Shown one piece after another: positions 50,811-59,288 of a stretch of 64,000 nt of DNA. The stretch is from contig JAKEEU010000218.1 of the NCBI GenBank assembly GCA_022616415.1, positions 62,001-126,000 on the forward strand. Direction: 5' to 3'. Within the stretch, counting starts at the first letter, position 1. Each line of letters begins with the position of its first letter. This DNA comes from Candidatus Zhuqueibacterota bacterium (GTDB taxonomy: Bacteria; Zhuqueibacterota; Zhuqueibacteria; Zhuqueibacterales; Zhuqueibacteraceae). The translations under genes and the position numbers were made by a program. The notes below the pieces were generated by a model, which was not told the origin of the DNA, made no database searches, and saw nothing but the letters and a program-made list of their open reading frames with translations.

Positions 50811-51884
50811 ATGTTCGGCATCCGCTTTATAAAAATTCAGCCGACGACCTACGTGCTGCAATACAAAGCCGGAAAAGTCAAGCGCGAGGGCGCGGGGCTG
50901 TCTTTCTTTTATTATTCGCCCACGACTTCGCTGGTGGCGATTCCGGTCGGCAGCACCGATGTCCCGTTCATCTTCAACGAAGTGACCGCTGATTTCCAGG
51001 AAATCACGATTCAGGGGCAGGTGGCTTACCGGCTCACGGATCCGAAGAAAATCTCGCAGTTGCTGAATTTTACTCTCGACGCCTTCAGTGGCTATGTTTC
51101 GGATGATCCGAAGAAACTGCCCCAGCGTGTGGTCAACACCATTAATGTGCTGACGCGAAAAGAGCTGCAAAATCTGCCGCTGCGACAGGCGCTCAAAGCC
51201 TCCGATGCGCTGGTCAAAACGGTTTCAGCCGGCCTCGCTGAGTCGAGTGAAATGGCGTCGGTCGGCATCGAGATTTTGGGCCTCTCCATTCTGGCGATCA
51301 AGCCCACGCCGGAAACCTCCCGCGCTTTGGAAGCTGAGGCGCGCGAGCAAATCCTGAGGGAAGCTGACGAAGCCATTTACGCCCGGCGCAATTCGGCCGT
51401 CGAACAGGAGCGCGCGATCAAGGAAAACGAGCTGAATACTGAAATCGCGGTCGAAAACAAGAAACGGCAGATTCGTGAAGCGCAGATGGAAGCCGAGATC
51501 GCCGTGGAGAACAAGAAAAGGCAGGTGCGCGAGGCACAGATGGAGGCGGAGCGGGTCATCCAGGAGAAACAACATCAGCTCCAAAAGGCAGAGATGGCGG
51601 CGAAAATCACGTTGGAAGAGAAGAACAAAGATTTGGTCACGCTGGCCGTTGAAAATACCAAGAGCGAAGCCGACGCCAAAGCTTATGCCGTCTCCGGTTT
51701 GATGAAAGCGATTTCGGGCATTGACGCGAAGGCGCTGCAAGCATTAGCGAGCATGGGAATGCAGCCCAATCAGCTCATCGCCTTGGCGTTTCAGGAATTG
51801 GCGGAAAAAGCCGAAAAGATCGGGCAGCTCAACGTTTCGCCGGAGCTGCTGCGCGAATTGTTGAGCCAAAGATCGAAGCACTAA
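50811..51884 (+). CDS. SPFH/Band 7 domain protein with long coiled coil
   Basis: A 357-residue protein with GGAGGG before ATG. Residues 1-190 are an SPFH domain (FIKIQPTTYVLQYKAGKVKREGAGLSFFYYSPTTSLVAIPVG, QGQVAYRLTDPKKISQLLNF, LSILAIKPTPETSRALEAEAREQIL). Residues about 200-290 are a coiled coil in which ENKKRQ(I/V)REAQMEAE is repeated almost exactly, twice. There is no N-terminal membrane helix, unlike flotillins. It is directly followed (stop next to ATG) by the NAD-kinase-like gene and then CDGSH. Probably forms large ring or scaffold oligomers. Confidence 0.9.
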   Translation: MFGIRFIKIQPTTYVLQYKAGKVKREGAGLSFFYYSPTTSLVAIPVGSTDVPFIFNEVTADFQEITIQGQVAYRLTDPKKISQLLNFTLDAFSGYVSDDPKKLPQRVVNTINVLTRKELQNLPLRQALKASDALVKTVSAGLAESSEMASVGIEILGLSILAIKPTPETSRALEAEAREQILREADEAIYARRNSAVEQERAIKENELNTEIAVENKKRQIREAQMEAEIAVENKKRQVREAQMEAERVIQEKQHQLQKAEMAAKITLEEKNKDLVTLAVENTKSEADAKAYAVSGLMKAISGIDAKALQALASMGMQPNQLIALAFQELAEKAEKIGQLNVSPELLRELLSQRSKH

Positions 51885-52823
51885 ATGGAACGGCTGACCG
51901 AAAACAAAATCGTGCTGGTAACGCGGCGCACGAGATTGGATGATCTGATCGCTCGATTCAACACGGTCATGCAAGCGCAGTTTTACGTCGAGCATCTCGG
52001 CGCCGATTTTTCCGATTATCTGGCCGAGCACGAGCGTTACCGGCGGGCGGTAAACGATGCAGAGAATTCTTTGCGGCAATCAGGCCGGGTCCAAACGATC
52101 GATCGTTCTTTTCTGCCCAATTTTATTTTTGGCCCGCACGACACGGTGGTTGCCATCGGCCAGGACGGGCTGGTCGCGAACACGCTGAAATACCTCGTCA
52201 CTCAGCCGCTGCTTGGCGTTAATCCCGATCCGCAGCGCTGGGATGGTGTTTTGCTGCCGTTTACCGTGGCTGATCTCCCCAAAATTATTTCCGAAGTTTT
52301 TGCCAAAAAACGCCGGATTCGGGAGGTAACGATGGCAAAAGCGGAACTGAACAACGGGCAAATGCTCTACGGCGTCAATGATATTTTTGTCGGCCCGAAG
52401 TCGCACACCTCGGCCAGATACCTCATCGCCATCGGCGGCAAGCAGGAGCAACACTCTTCCAGCGGCTTGATTGTCTCGACGGGATTAGGCTCGACCGGAT
52501 GGCTCAAAAGCCTCTTGGCCGGCGCGACGACGATTGCCGGCAGCTTATCGCAACGCGACCTGGCGATTCGCGCCAAAAACGAATTTGCCTGGGAGGCAAA
52601 TTATTTGTATTTTACCGTTCGTGAGCCGTTTCCGAGCAAGACCTCATCGGCTTCGCTGGTGTTCGGCAAGATCACCGAGAAAAACGCGCTCAAGCTGATT
52701 TCGCAAATGCCGGAGCACGGCGTGATCTTTAGCGACGGCATCGAAGCCGACTTTCTCGAATTTAATTCCGGAACCGAAGCGACGATTTCCGTGGCGGAGA
52801 AAAAGGGGCATTTGGTTATTTAA
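51885..52823 (+). CDS. NAD(+) kinase-like protein
   Basis: A 312-residue protein whose ATG immediately follows the TAA of the SPFH gene. HDTVVAIGQDGLVANTLKYLVTQPLLGVNPDP aligns with the GGDGT motif of NAD kinases (here GQDGL), and VNDIFVGPKSHTSARY and IVSTGLGSTGWLKSLL match the NE.. and TGSTAY-type motifs. The altered first motif suggests either a different donor or substrate, or loss of activity. Known NAD kinases phosphorylate NAD to NADP. Co-transcription with the SPFH and CDGSH genes suggests a redox-linked function. Confidence 0.8.
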   Translation: MERLTENKIVLVTRRTRLDDLIARFNTVMQAQFYVEHLGADFSDYLAEHERYRRAVNDAENSLRQSGRVQTIDRSFLPNFIFGPHDTVVAIGQDGLVANTLKYLVTQPLLGVNPDPQRWDGVLLPFTVADLPKIISEVFAKKRRIREVTMAKAELNNGQMLYGVNDIFVGPKSHTSARYLIAIGGKQEQHSSSGLIVSTGLGSTGWLKSLLAGATTIAGSLSQRDLAIRAKNEFAWEANYLYFTVREPFPSKTSSASLVFGKITEKNALKLISQMPEHGVIFSDGIEADFLEFNSGTEATISVAEKKGHLVI

Positions 52824-52844
52824 CAATGAGGAGAAGCAATCGCA

Positions 52845-53075
52845 ATGCCGACCAAAATCACCATCAACAACAACGGCAACATTCGCATTGAAGGTGACTT
52901 TGAAATTTATGATGCCAACGGCAATAAATTCGATCTCGCCGGACGTACGACGATCTCACTTTGTCGCTGCGGCCACAGCAATAAGAAGCCGTTTTGCGAT
53001 GGCTCGCACAAAATCGTTGGCTTTCAATCCGAAGTGACGGCTTACAAGCTCGATCCGCCGAAGCCGAAAGTTTAG
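52845..53075 (+). CDS. CDGSH-type iron-sulfur protein
   Basis: A 76-residue protein with the complete CDGSH motif: C40-R-C42-G-H-S-N-K-K-P-F-C51-D-G-S-H55. This is a 2Fe-2S cluster bound by three Cys and one His, as in mitoNEET-like proteins. The N-terminal KITINNNGNIRIEGDFEIYDANG is a beta hairpin. It is 21 nt after the NAD-kinase-like gene with GAGGAGAAG as ribosome site, so part of the same operon. It would transfer electrons or iron-sulfur clusters. Confidence 0.93.
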   Translation: MPTKITINNNGNIRIEGDFEIYDANGNKFDLAGRTTISLCRCGHSNKKPFCDGSHKIVGFQSEVTAYKLDPPKPKV

Positions 53076-53181
53076 AAAGTCCATATTCTTTGGAGTCGAA
53101 ACATGACGACAATGAAACATTTCAAACCTAGTGAGATTTGAAAAGTATAAAATCATCGTAGCCATTCAGGCCTTTCAGAAT

Positions 53182-53259
53182 AACAAAATAATTGGGGGAC
53201 AAGATGATTAAAAGCTTTAAACAAATTATTTTGTCGTTAATCATTTTGTCTTGATTTTG
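53182..53259. repeat. Intergenic inverted repeat, ACAAAATAATT family
   Basis: AACAAAATAATTGGGGGACA followed by AGATGATTA pairs with AAATTATTTTGTCGTTAATC followed by ATTTTGTCTTG. Same words as 63141-63200. It occupies much of the gap 53076-53357. Confidence 0.75.
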
Positions 53260-53357
53260 TTCCTTGCGAAAACGCTGTCCGAGAATAGTTACAAATCAAT
53301 TTCGTTGCGGTTCCCTTTTCGTTGCAATTTTTATTATCATTTCGTTGAGAATTTTAG

Positions 53358-54350
53358 ATGCACGTTGTTACTAGTACATCCTCCCGCCAGCCCACTTTCA
53401 TGGTTCGCGATGTACCGATCTACGGCGATCTCATTTTGTCGCCGATGGCGGGATTTTCCGATCTCCCCTATCGCCTGATCGCGCGCGATTTTGGCTCGGC
53501 GATGGGCTACACGGAATTCGTGTCGGTGGATGGCCTCTTGCACGGCAATGAGAAAACCAAGCGCTTGCTGGATTTTCATCCTTCGGAATATCCGCTCACT
53601 TTTCAAGTGTTCGGCAGCAGCGAAGACAAAATTGTTGAAGCTTGTAAAATGATCGAGCCATGGGGCCCGACGATCATCGACCTCAACATGGGCTGCTCGG
53701 TGGCGAAAGTTTCAGGACGCGGGGCTGGGGCCGCACTGCTTTGCGAGCCGACCAAGATTGGTCGAATCTTCGCGCGGCTCTCGAAAGAACTTTCTGTGCC
53801 CGTCACGGGCAAAATCCGTCTCGGCTGGGATCATCAATCCCTCAACTACGTGACGGTGGCCAAAACTCTTGAAGACAATGGCGCCTCGCTCATTGCCGTG
53901 CATGGACGCACCAAAGCGCAAGCCTATAACGGTGTCGCCGACTGGAGCGCGATTGCGGAAGTCAAACAGGCCGTGAAGATTCCCGTCATCGGCAACGGCG
54001 ACGTGAAATGCGTGGCGGACATCAAGCGCATCAAAGAGCAAACCGGCTGCGAGGGCGTGATGATCGGCCGCGCCGCCATCGGCAATCCGTGGATTTTCTC
54101 GCGCAAGGATCGACACGAAGTCTCTTTTGAGGAAAAAGCCGCGCTGATTCGCCGCCATTTCTCTCTGATGCTCGACTATTATGGCGACTACGGCTTGATT
54201 CTCTTCCGCAAGCACGTGGTCAAATACATCAGCGAGATTCGCGGCGCCGCGGCGATGCGCGAGAGCTTTTTGACGGCGACGACGCCGGAGTATTTTATCT
54301 CATTGCTGGAAGAGGCGGAGGCCGAACATCGGGAATTGAAGGCGGCGTAA
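53358..54350 (+). CDS. dus: tRNA-dihydrouridine synthase
   Basis: A 330-residue FMN-dependent enzyme of the DusB-like group. LSPMAGFSDLPYRLIARDFGSAMGYTEFVSVDGLL, QVFGSSEDKIVEACKMIE, IDLNMGCSVAKVSGRGAGAALL (catalytic Cys), VTGKIRLGWD, IAVHGRTKAQAYNGVADW and IPVIGNGDVKCVADIKRI...GVMIGRAAIGNPWIF are in order. In the active-site motif the usual CP is CS. It reduces uridine in tRNA D-loops. ATG 53400 (MVRDVPIYGDL) is an alternative start nearer the conserved part. Confidence 0.93.
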   Translation: MHVVTSTSSRQPTFMVRDVPIYGDLILSPMAGFSDLPYRLIARDFGSAMGYTEFVSVDGLLHGNEKTKRLLDFHPSEYPLTFQVFGSSEDKIVEACKMIEPWGPTIIDLNMGCSVAKVSGRGAGAALLCEPTKIGRIFARLSKELSVPVTGKIRLGWDHQSLNYVTVAKTLEDNGASLIAVHGRTKAQAYNGVADWSAIAEVKQAVKIPVIGNGDVKCVADIKRIKEQTGCEGVMIGRAAIGNPWIFSRKDRHEVSFEEKAALIRRHFSLMLDYYGDYGLILFRKHVVKYISEIRGAAAMRESFLTATTPEYFISLLEEAEAEHRELKAA

Positions 54351-54386
54351 ATTTTTACTTTGAGTGCTTCTGAAGGAGCATTAGTG

Positions 54387-54830
54387 ATGTCAGCACAAAA
54401 AAACAATCTCACAGAAACGAAAATCGAAGCCATCGTCTTGACACCGGAGGTACAACAAGCCAAACGCAAAGCCGAAGATTATCTCCGCGATCCGGAAAAG
54501 ACCAAGAAATTGCTTGCCGCCGTTGTCGAGAAAGCGAAAAAACGTCAAGACAAAAAAGGTCCGCTCGCCGAAGTTTGGGAGCGTTTAAAAGCGCTTTCTC
54601 GTCTTATAAACGCTTTCGTCCGCAAAGAATATAAGGAAGTTCCCTGGCAGTCGTTGGTCTTGTCAAGCATGGCGCTGCTTTACTTTGTCACCCCGTCGGA
54701 TTTGTTTCCGGATTTCATTCCCGTAGCCGGCTATGTCGACGACGCGACGATCATCGCTTTCGTCGTCAATGCCATCAAAGCCGACCTGGACAAATTTCTT
54801 GCATGGGAAGCCGAGAAATCCACGCCCTAA
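54387..54830 (+). CDS. DUF1232 (YkvA) family protein
   Basis: A 147-residue protein from ATG 54387 (AAGGAG 8 nt upstream). The C-terminal half has WQSLVLSSMALLYFVTPSDLFPDFIPVAGYVDDATIIAFVVNAIKADLDKFLAWE, the YkvA/DUF1232 pattern (Y...P.DliPdfip..G.lDD). It is a short membrane-associated domain with no known activity. Follows dus by 36 nt and so may be cotranscribed. A kelch-like gene remnant follows. Confidence 0.88.
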   Translation: MSAQKNNLTETKIEAIVLTPEVQQAKRKAEDYLRDPEKTKKLLAAVVEKAKKRQDKKGPLAEVWERLKALSRLINAFVRKEYKEVPWQSLVLSSMALLYFVTPSDLFPDFIPVAGYVDDATIIAFVVNAIKADLDKFLAWEAEKSTP

Positions 54831-54832
54831 GA

Positions 54833-55009
54833 AACTGCCAAAATGATTTTGGCACAGGACAGTGGTCCATTTTAAACACGAATTTTGAACGCAGTCGCCA
54901 CAACGCCGTGGTCACGTGTGGGGACGCTATTTATATCATCGGTGGAACAATTGCCTCGAGCGACTCCTGGTTGAATGACATTCAAGCTTTCAGGCCGATG
55001 CGCCTTTGA
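54833..55009 (+). pseudogene. Remnant of a kelch-repeat gene
   Basis: In the frame overlapping the end of the DUF1232 gene the translation reads ERSRHNAVVTCGDAIYIIGG, a single kelch repeat, then a stop. No rest of a kelch propeller is nearby. It could be a gene end left by deletion. Weak, but the motif is specific. Confidence 0.5.
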
Positions 55010-55030
55010 GTTTTCACGAGAGGAGCTATC

Positions 55031-57322
55031 ATGAACACGATCAGGTTCATGCTTGCGATGACACTGGCCGCAACCGTATCAGCGTCATTAGCCCAAACGC
55101 CTTCACCAGTCGATGCCACTGCCATGCGCTTGATCGAAGAGGGAAAAGCGTGGCTGGCGCAAAATGAATTAAAAAAAGCCGAGGAAACTTTTCGCGCGGC
55201 ATTAAAAAGAGACAAGAATTTGACCGCCGCCATGGCCGGCCTCGGTGAAGTGGAGATGATCAAACAAAATTGGGGCGACGCCAACGACTGGTACGAGAAA
55301 ATCCTCGATCGCGAGCCCAAAAATCTTGATGCCATGCATCATCGCGCCCTCTGCTATCGCGAAACCGGCAAATTCAAAGCGATCTTTTTGCGCGATCTGG
55401 ATTGGAAAAATTCCAAAAAATATTTCGAGGGGGTGCTGGCGCAAGACTCGCTTTATCGCGATACGATTTTTCAATATGCGCTGTTGCGGCGCTACGACGA
55501 GAAATACGAAGAGGCCATTCTGCTGGGCCATCATCAAGTCCGCCTGAAACCGGAGCTTGTCACAGCGCAACGCGGCTTGTTTCGCCTGTATCAATATTTG
55601 CTCGACAATCGCAGCGAGAAGGATGCGCTGAAGTGGCTGCAAGCCCACGATTCCGAGCACGCGCAATATTTTATCGGCGAGGCTTTTCGTTGCACCGAAA
55701 AACTCGACAGTGCCGAGGTCTTGCTCAGAAAGTGGCTTGCTTCTGCGCCGGCAATCAACACGACACCGGCCTGCCTTTCGCTGGTGCGGCTCAATTACCA
55801 ACGCGAGCAGCCACAAGCCGCCGAGCAATTTTTCTGGCAAGCCGTTGACGGCATTCGTAACCAAGTCGATGCGGAACTGGTTTTCGAAGATGTCAAATAT
55901 ATCGTGACCGAAGCGGAGCTGGAAGAGTTTAGCCAGCTTGCTGCCCCCAACGAATACACCGCTTTCTTTCGCCGCCGGTGGATTAGCCGCGATCCAACGC
56001 CGGCAGCCGGGTTCAATATTCGGCTAGCGGAGCATTATCGGCGCCTGCTTTATGCTGAGAAGCATTACATTTATGATCGCTTCCACTCTTGGTTCAACAA
56101 TCCCGACAAGCTCGGTTATCTCAAGTATCCGCCGACCTATTATCTCAACGACCGCTTTAACGACCGAGGGCTTATTTACATCCGTCACGGCGAGCCGGAG
56201 GAGCGGGTGGTTACGGTTTCTCCCAGCGTTCCAACGAACGACTCGTGGTTGTACGGCCGAACTAAAGATCGAGCCGAGATGGTTTTTCATTTCGTTGTCG
56301 ATGAGAACGCCAGCGCCAACAATTGGCGAGTGGCGCCATTCCTGCCCCAACCGCAATTTTTGGAAGATCGCGTGCATTGGGATCCAAAATATTTTCGTCT
56401 GCTTCGCGGCGATCCGCTGGAAAGTCTGTCGCTTACAGAGGAACTCGCCAGAAAAAGCGCCGATGCCGTCGAGGTGGGATTTCGCACCGACCGCCACACG
56501 TGGAGCAAAGAAGTCAAGCCGCTCGAGTTCGCTTCTTACACCGCTTTTTTCAAAGCGCCGGAAGGCAACACGGCTCTCGAAGTCTATTACAGCCTGCCGT
56601 TGCCGTCAAATAAGGAACTGGCGAAAATGCCCGACACGATGGCTCTCTATGAGCACGGCTTGACTCTGCACGATTTACAGTGGAAAGAAATTGAACGGCA
56701 AAACGGTCGGATCCCCAAAGAGAAAACTGCCGACATTGGCAAAGAACAACACTTCGTCGGGCAATATCGTTTCTTCGTCAAGCCCGACTCTTATCACGTC
56801 GCCTTTTTTGTGCGGCAGCCGGCAACGCAAAGATTAGAAGGTTGGAAGCAAGATTTCCGCTTGCCAAACTTTGCGGAGAACGAATTAGCGATGAGCAGCA
56901 TCGTGCTGGCTTCTGCGATCGAGCCGGCTTCCGGAAGCGAATCCTTTGTCAAAAACGGTTTGCGCCTCTCACCCACTCCCTCGCGGCGCTGCGATCGCAA
57001 AAAACCGGTTTATGTTTATTTTGAAGTTTATCATCTCGCCCCCGACGCCGAGGGAAAATCATCTTTCGTGGTTGAATACACCGCCTTGCTGCGCAAAGAG
57101 GAAAAGAGCGGCGCGAAGAAATTCTTTGCTCTCTTCGGCGGCAGCGCCAAGCCCGCTACTACTTTGGTCGTGGAACGCCACGCCGACACGGCCACTTCGG
57201 CGGAGTACCTTGCACTCGATCTCGGGGAAACCGGAAAAGGAGAATTTCGCTTGAGCATTAAAGTGACGGATCAGCAATCCGGAAAGCAAAAAGAAGGCTT
57301 TGTTGATTTTGCATTGTTTTAA
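55031..57322 (+). CDS. Exported TPR / GWxTD-domain protein
   Basis: A 763-residue protein with GAGAGGAG and a signal peptide (MNTIRFMLAMTLAATVSASLA). Residues 25-240 contain TPR repeats (GKAWLAQNELKKAEETFRAALKRDKNL, GDANDWYEKILDREPKN). Residues about 318-460 form a GWxTD domain (DPTPAAGFNIRLAEHYRRLLYAEK, YYLNDRFNDRGLIYIRHGEPEER), a domain nearly restricted to Bacteroidetes, Calditrichaeota, KSB1 and related phyla. A beta-rich C-terminal region follows. Function unknown. Useful as a taxonomic hint for the window. Confidence 0.88.
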   Translation: MNTIRFMLAMTLAATVSASLAQTPSPVDATAMRLIEEGKAWLAQNELKKAEETFRAALKRDKNLTAAMAGLGEVEMIKQNWGDANDWYEKILDREPKNLDAMHHRALCYRETGKFKAIFLRDLDWKNSKKYFEGVLAQDSLYRDTIFQYALLRRYDEKYEEAILLGHHQVRLKPELVTAQRGLFRLYQYLLDNRSEKDALKWLQAHDSEHAQYFIGEAFRCTEKLDSAEVLLRKWLASAPAINTTPACLSLVRLNYQREQPQAAEQFFWQAVDGIRNQVDAELVFEDVKYIVTEAELEEFSQLAAPNEYTAFFRRRWISRDPTPAAGFNIRLAEHYRRLLYAEKHYIYDRFHSWFNNPDKLGYLKYPPTYYLNDRFNDRGLIYIRHGEPEERVVTVSPSVPTNDSWLYGRTKDRAEMVFHFVVDENASANNWRVAPFLPQPQFLEDRVHWDPKYFRLLRGDPLESLSLTEELARKSADAVEVGFRTDRHTWSKEVKPLEFASYTAFFKAPEGNTALEVYYSLPLPSNKELAKMPDTMALYEHGLTLHDLQWKEIERQNGRIPKEKTADIGKEQHFVGQYRFFVKPDSYHVAFFVRQPATQRLEGWKQDFRLPNFAENELAMSSIVLASAIEPASGSESFVKNGLRLSPTPSRRCDRKKPVYVYFEVYHLAPDAEGKSSFVVEYTALLRKEEKSGAKKFFALFGGSAKPATTLVVERHADTATSAEYLALDLGETGKGEFRLSIKVTDQQSGKQKEGFVDFALF

Positions 57323-57354
57323 GTCAACGTGGATGAGTCATGACCAAAAGAATA

Positions 57355-57421
57355 CCACACGGATCAAAAACGCAAGCGTAAAACTTCTGGCAAATTCCGT
57401 GTGAGTTTTTGATCCGTGTGG
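57355..57421. repeat. Perfect 17-bp intergenic inverted repeat
   Basis: CCACACGGATCAAAAAC (57355-57371) and GTTTTTGATCCGTGTGG (57405-57421) are exact inverses, 33 nt apart, between the GWxTD and prephenate dehydratase genes. May act as terminator of the former. Confidence 0.85.
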
Positions 57422-57452
57422 AAATTTTATTTTCCAATCAGAGCAAGAAAAA

Positions 57453-58283
57453 GTGAAGCGCATCGCATTTCAAGGTGAGCCTGGCGCGTATAGTGAGCGG
57501 GCGGTGAAAGAATTTTTTCGAGAGCACTCGTTCTGGACTCTGCCCTGCCGCACTTTCGGTGAGGCCTTCGCCGCGGCGCACACGGGGCAAGCGGAGATCG
57601 CTGTCATTCCTATTGAAAATTCGCTGGCCGGGAGCGTGCATCAAAATTATGATTTGCTGCTGAAACATCAATTGCACATCACCGGCGAGATCATTTTGCG
57701 CATCAGCCATCACGTGATGGCGCTGCCCGGCGTGAAGTGGGAGAAGGTGCGGCGCGTCTTCTCGCATCCGCAGGCGCTGGAGCAATGCCGCGATTTTTTA
57801 GAGAAATGGCCGGCCATCGAAGCGGCGCCGGCTTACGATACCGCCGGCAGCGCCAAATTGATCGCCTCCGAGCAATGGCAGGACGCTGCCGCCATTGCCA
57901 GCGCTAATGCCGCGAGCGAATATGGCTTGGAGATTTTGCACCGCGGCGTGGAGAGCAATCCGCAAAATTATACGCGTTTCCTGGTTCTCGAAAAAGAAGA
58001 GAAAATTCCTGCGGAGGATGGCAAAAGCTCGATTGTCTTTTCAGTATCGCACACCCCCGGCGCGCTGTTCAAAACCCTCGCCGTTTTTGCTTTGCGTGAC
58101 ATCAATTTGCTGAAAATCGAATCTCGCCCTCTGCATGGCAGCCCCTGGGAGTACATTTTTTATCTCGACTTCGCCGGGACGCCGCGCCAAAGCCATTGCC
58201 AAAAAGCGATAGAGCATCTCGAGGAGATTGCCACTTTTCTGCGCGTGTTGGGGGCGTATGAAAAGGGAAAGGTGATTAAGTAA
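57453..58283 (+). CDS. pheA: Prephenate dehydratase
   Basis: A 276-residue protein with GTG start. IAFQGEPGAYSERAVKEFF, IPIENSLAGSVHQNYDLL, SHHVMALPGVKWEKVRRVFSHPQALEQC, YDTAGSAKLIA and NPQNYTRFLVL (TRF motif, Thr-Arg-Phe) define prephenate dehydratase; the C-terminal SIVFSVSHTPGALFKTLAVFALRDINLLKIESRPLHGSPWEYIFYLDF is the ACT domain with the ESRP motif for phenylalanine feedback. It makes phenylpyruvate. Its length fits the monofunctional enzymes. It is preceded by a perfect hairpin element and followed by a TTGGA-family repeat. Confidence 0.95.
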   Translation: MKRIAFQGEPGAYSERAVKEFFREHSFWTLPCRTFGEAFAAAHTGQAEIAVIPIENSLAGSVHQNYDLLLKHQLHITGEIILRISHHVMALPGVKWEKVRRVFSHPQALEQCRDFLEKWPAIEAAPAYDTAGSAKLIASEQWQDAAAIASANAASEYGLEILHRGVESNPQNYTRFLVLEKEEKIPAEDGKSSIVFSVSHTPGALFKTLAVFALRDINLLKIESRPLHGSPWEYIFYLDFAGTPRQSHCQKAIEHLEEIATFLRVLGAYEKGKVIK

Positions 58284-58290
58284 GCCGCAA

Positions 58291-58400
58291 AATTGGAGTA
58301 TTGGATTGCCGGAGTATTGGATTTTTGGTTTGATGTAAGAGTGGAAGCTCTCCATTATTCCAACGATCCATCAATCCAACACTCCAGAACTCAAACACCC
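58291..58400. repeat. Intergenic inverted repeat, TTGGA/TCCAA family
   Basis: TTGGAGTATTGGATTGCCGG followed by AGTATTGGAT is mirrored by ATTATTCCAACGATCCATCA followed by ATCCAACACTCCAG. Third copy of the family in the window; it lies between pheA and the editing-domain gene, which converge. Confidence 0.82.
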
Positions 58401-58411
58401 CATCACCTCGT

Positions 58412-58822
58412 TCAGATCTCCACAAACACCTTCGCCAAGCTCGGCCCGGCAACATGGACACGGAATTCGTTGAAATATCCAAACGGCGTGGTGGCAACGG
58501 TGAACCCAACACTCCGCAAGCGCTCAGCCATTTGCTGCAATAATTGCTCGGCGAAAACTGGATCGGCCTTGCTGCTCGAGAGGTGGGCAAAAGAATGCAG
58601 CACCACCTGTGTCGTGTCAAATTTTCGCGCCAGCCATTTGAGGTTTTTGATGGCCTTCGTCACCACGCTGCCGGCATCGGCTTCATCCTTCTCTTCCGCA
58701 TGGATGAGTGCAACGACGGCGTTTTGCAATTGCAATTCGCCGGCGGCATTGGGAGCTTCCGGCAAATTCTTTTCATAGGGGCGCAGCCAGTAGTCGGGGG
58801 CGTAAAGGAGTAGGAGTTTCAT
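58412..58822 (-). CDS. Stand-alone archaeal-type ThrRS editing domain
   Basis: A 136-residue protein (MKLLLLYAPDYWLRPYEKNLPEA...) matching the editing domain that is found at the N-terminus of archaeal threonyl-tRNA synthetases (DTD-like fold): NAVVALIHAEEKDEAD, NLKWLARKFDTTQVVLHSFAHLSSSKADPVFAEQLLQQM and VATTPFGYFNEFRVHVAGPSLAKVF, with H..AHLSS and PFG(Y/W) blocks conserved. It would hydrolyse Ser-tRNA(Thr) in trans. The bacterial ThrRS has its own unrelated N2 editing domain, so a stand-alone module here is unusual. ATG 58822 gives the conserved start; a longer frame exists. Confidence 0.75.
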   Translation of the reverse strand: MKLLLLYAPDYWLRPYEKNLPEAPNAAGELQLQNAVVALIHAEEKDEADAGSVVTKAIKNLKWLARKFDTTQVVLHSFAHLSSSKADPVFAEQLLQQMAERLRSVGFTVATTPFGYFNEFRVHVAGPSLAKVFVEI

Positions 58823-59000
58823 TGTGAAGAAAAGGTTATGAAAATTTACGCTGAACCCAGCACGTTGAACAAAGCTAATAGTCAAAACCAAGCTTGACTT
58901 TTTGTGATTTGTTGATTACCTTTATGTCAGCATTCGTTCATCTTATGAAACAATCTCCTGGCATCAAATATTCTTATCGCAAAAATCTGGAGACAACGCG

Positions 59001-59288
59001 ATGACGAACAATAATCCACAAGTTTTTAGTGAATGCGAAAATACGACCGTCATTGAAACTGAAGACCAACCTGAGCATCCCAAGGAGGCTTCAGCAATTA
59101 TGTCCTTATGGCCTACTATGCCGCAGCTATCCGAACCCGAGCCCCAGGCATGGCGCGGCGTTTTTTCTCCGATTTACAAATGGGAGATTTTGTTCTCGCA
59201 ACACGTTAAGATTCGCACTTCTGAACTGCCTCGCTTGAAACCACATATCACAGTCGATCGTCGAATGCTTGAGGGAGAAGATGACTAA
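59001..59288 (+). CDS. Hypothetical protein, coupled to following gene
   Basis: A 95-residue acidic-to-neutral protein with GGAG before the ATG. ETEDQPEHPKEASAIMSLWP and QAWRGVFSPIYKWEILFSQH are unremarkable; the last residues (RMLEGEDD) overlap the next ATG by 8 nt. No family recognised. Translational coupling says it works with, or regulates, the next protein. Confidence 0.6.
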   Translation: MTNNNPQVFSECENTTVIETEDQPEHPKEASAIMSLWPTMPQLSEPEPQAWRGVFSPIYKWEILFSQHVKIRTSELPRLKPHITVDRRMLEGEDD

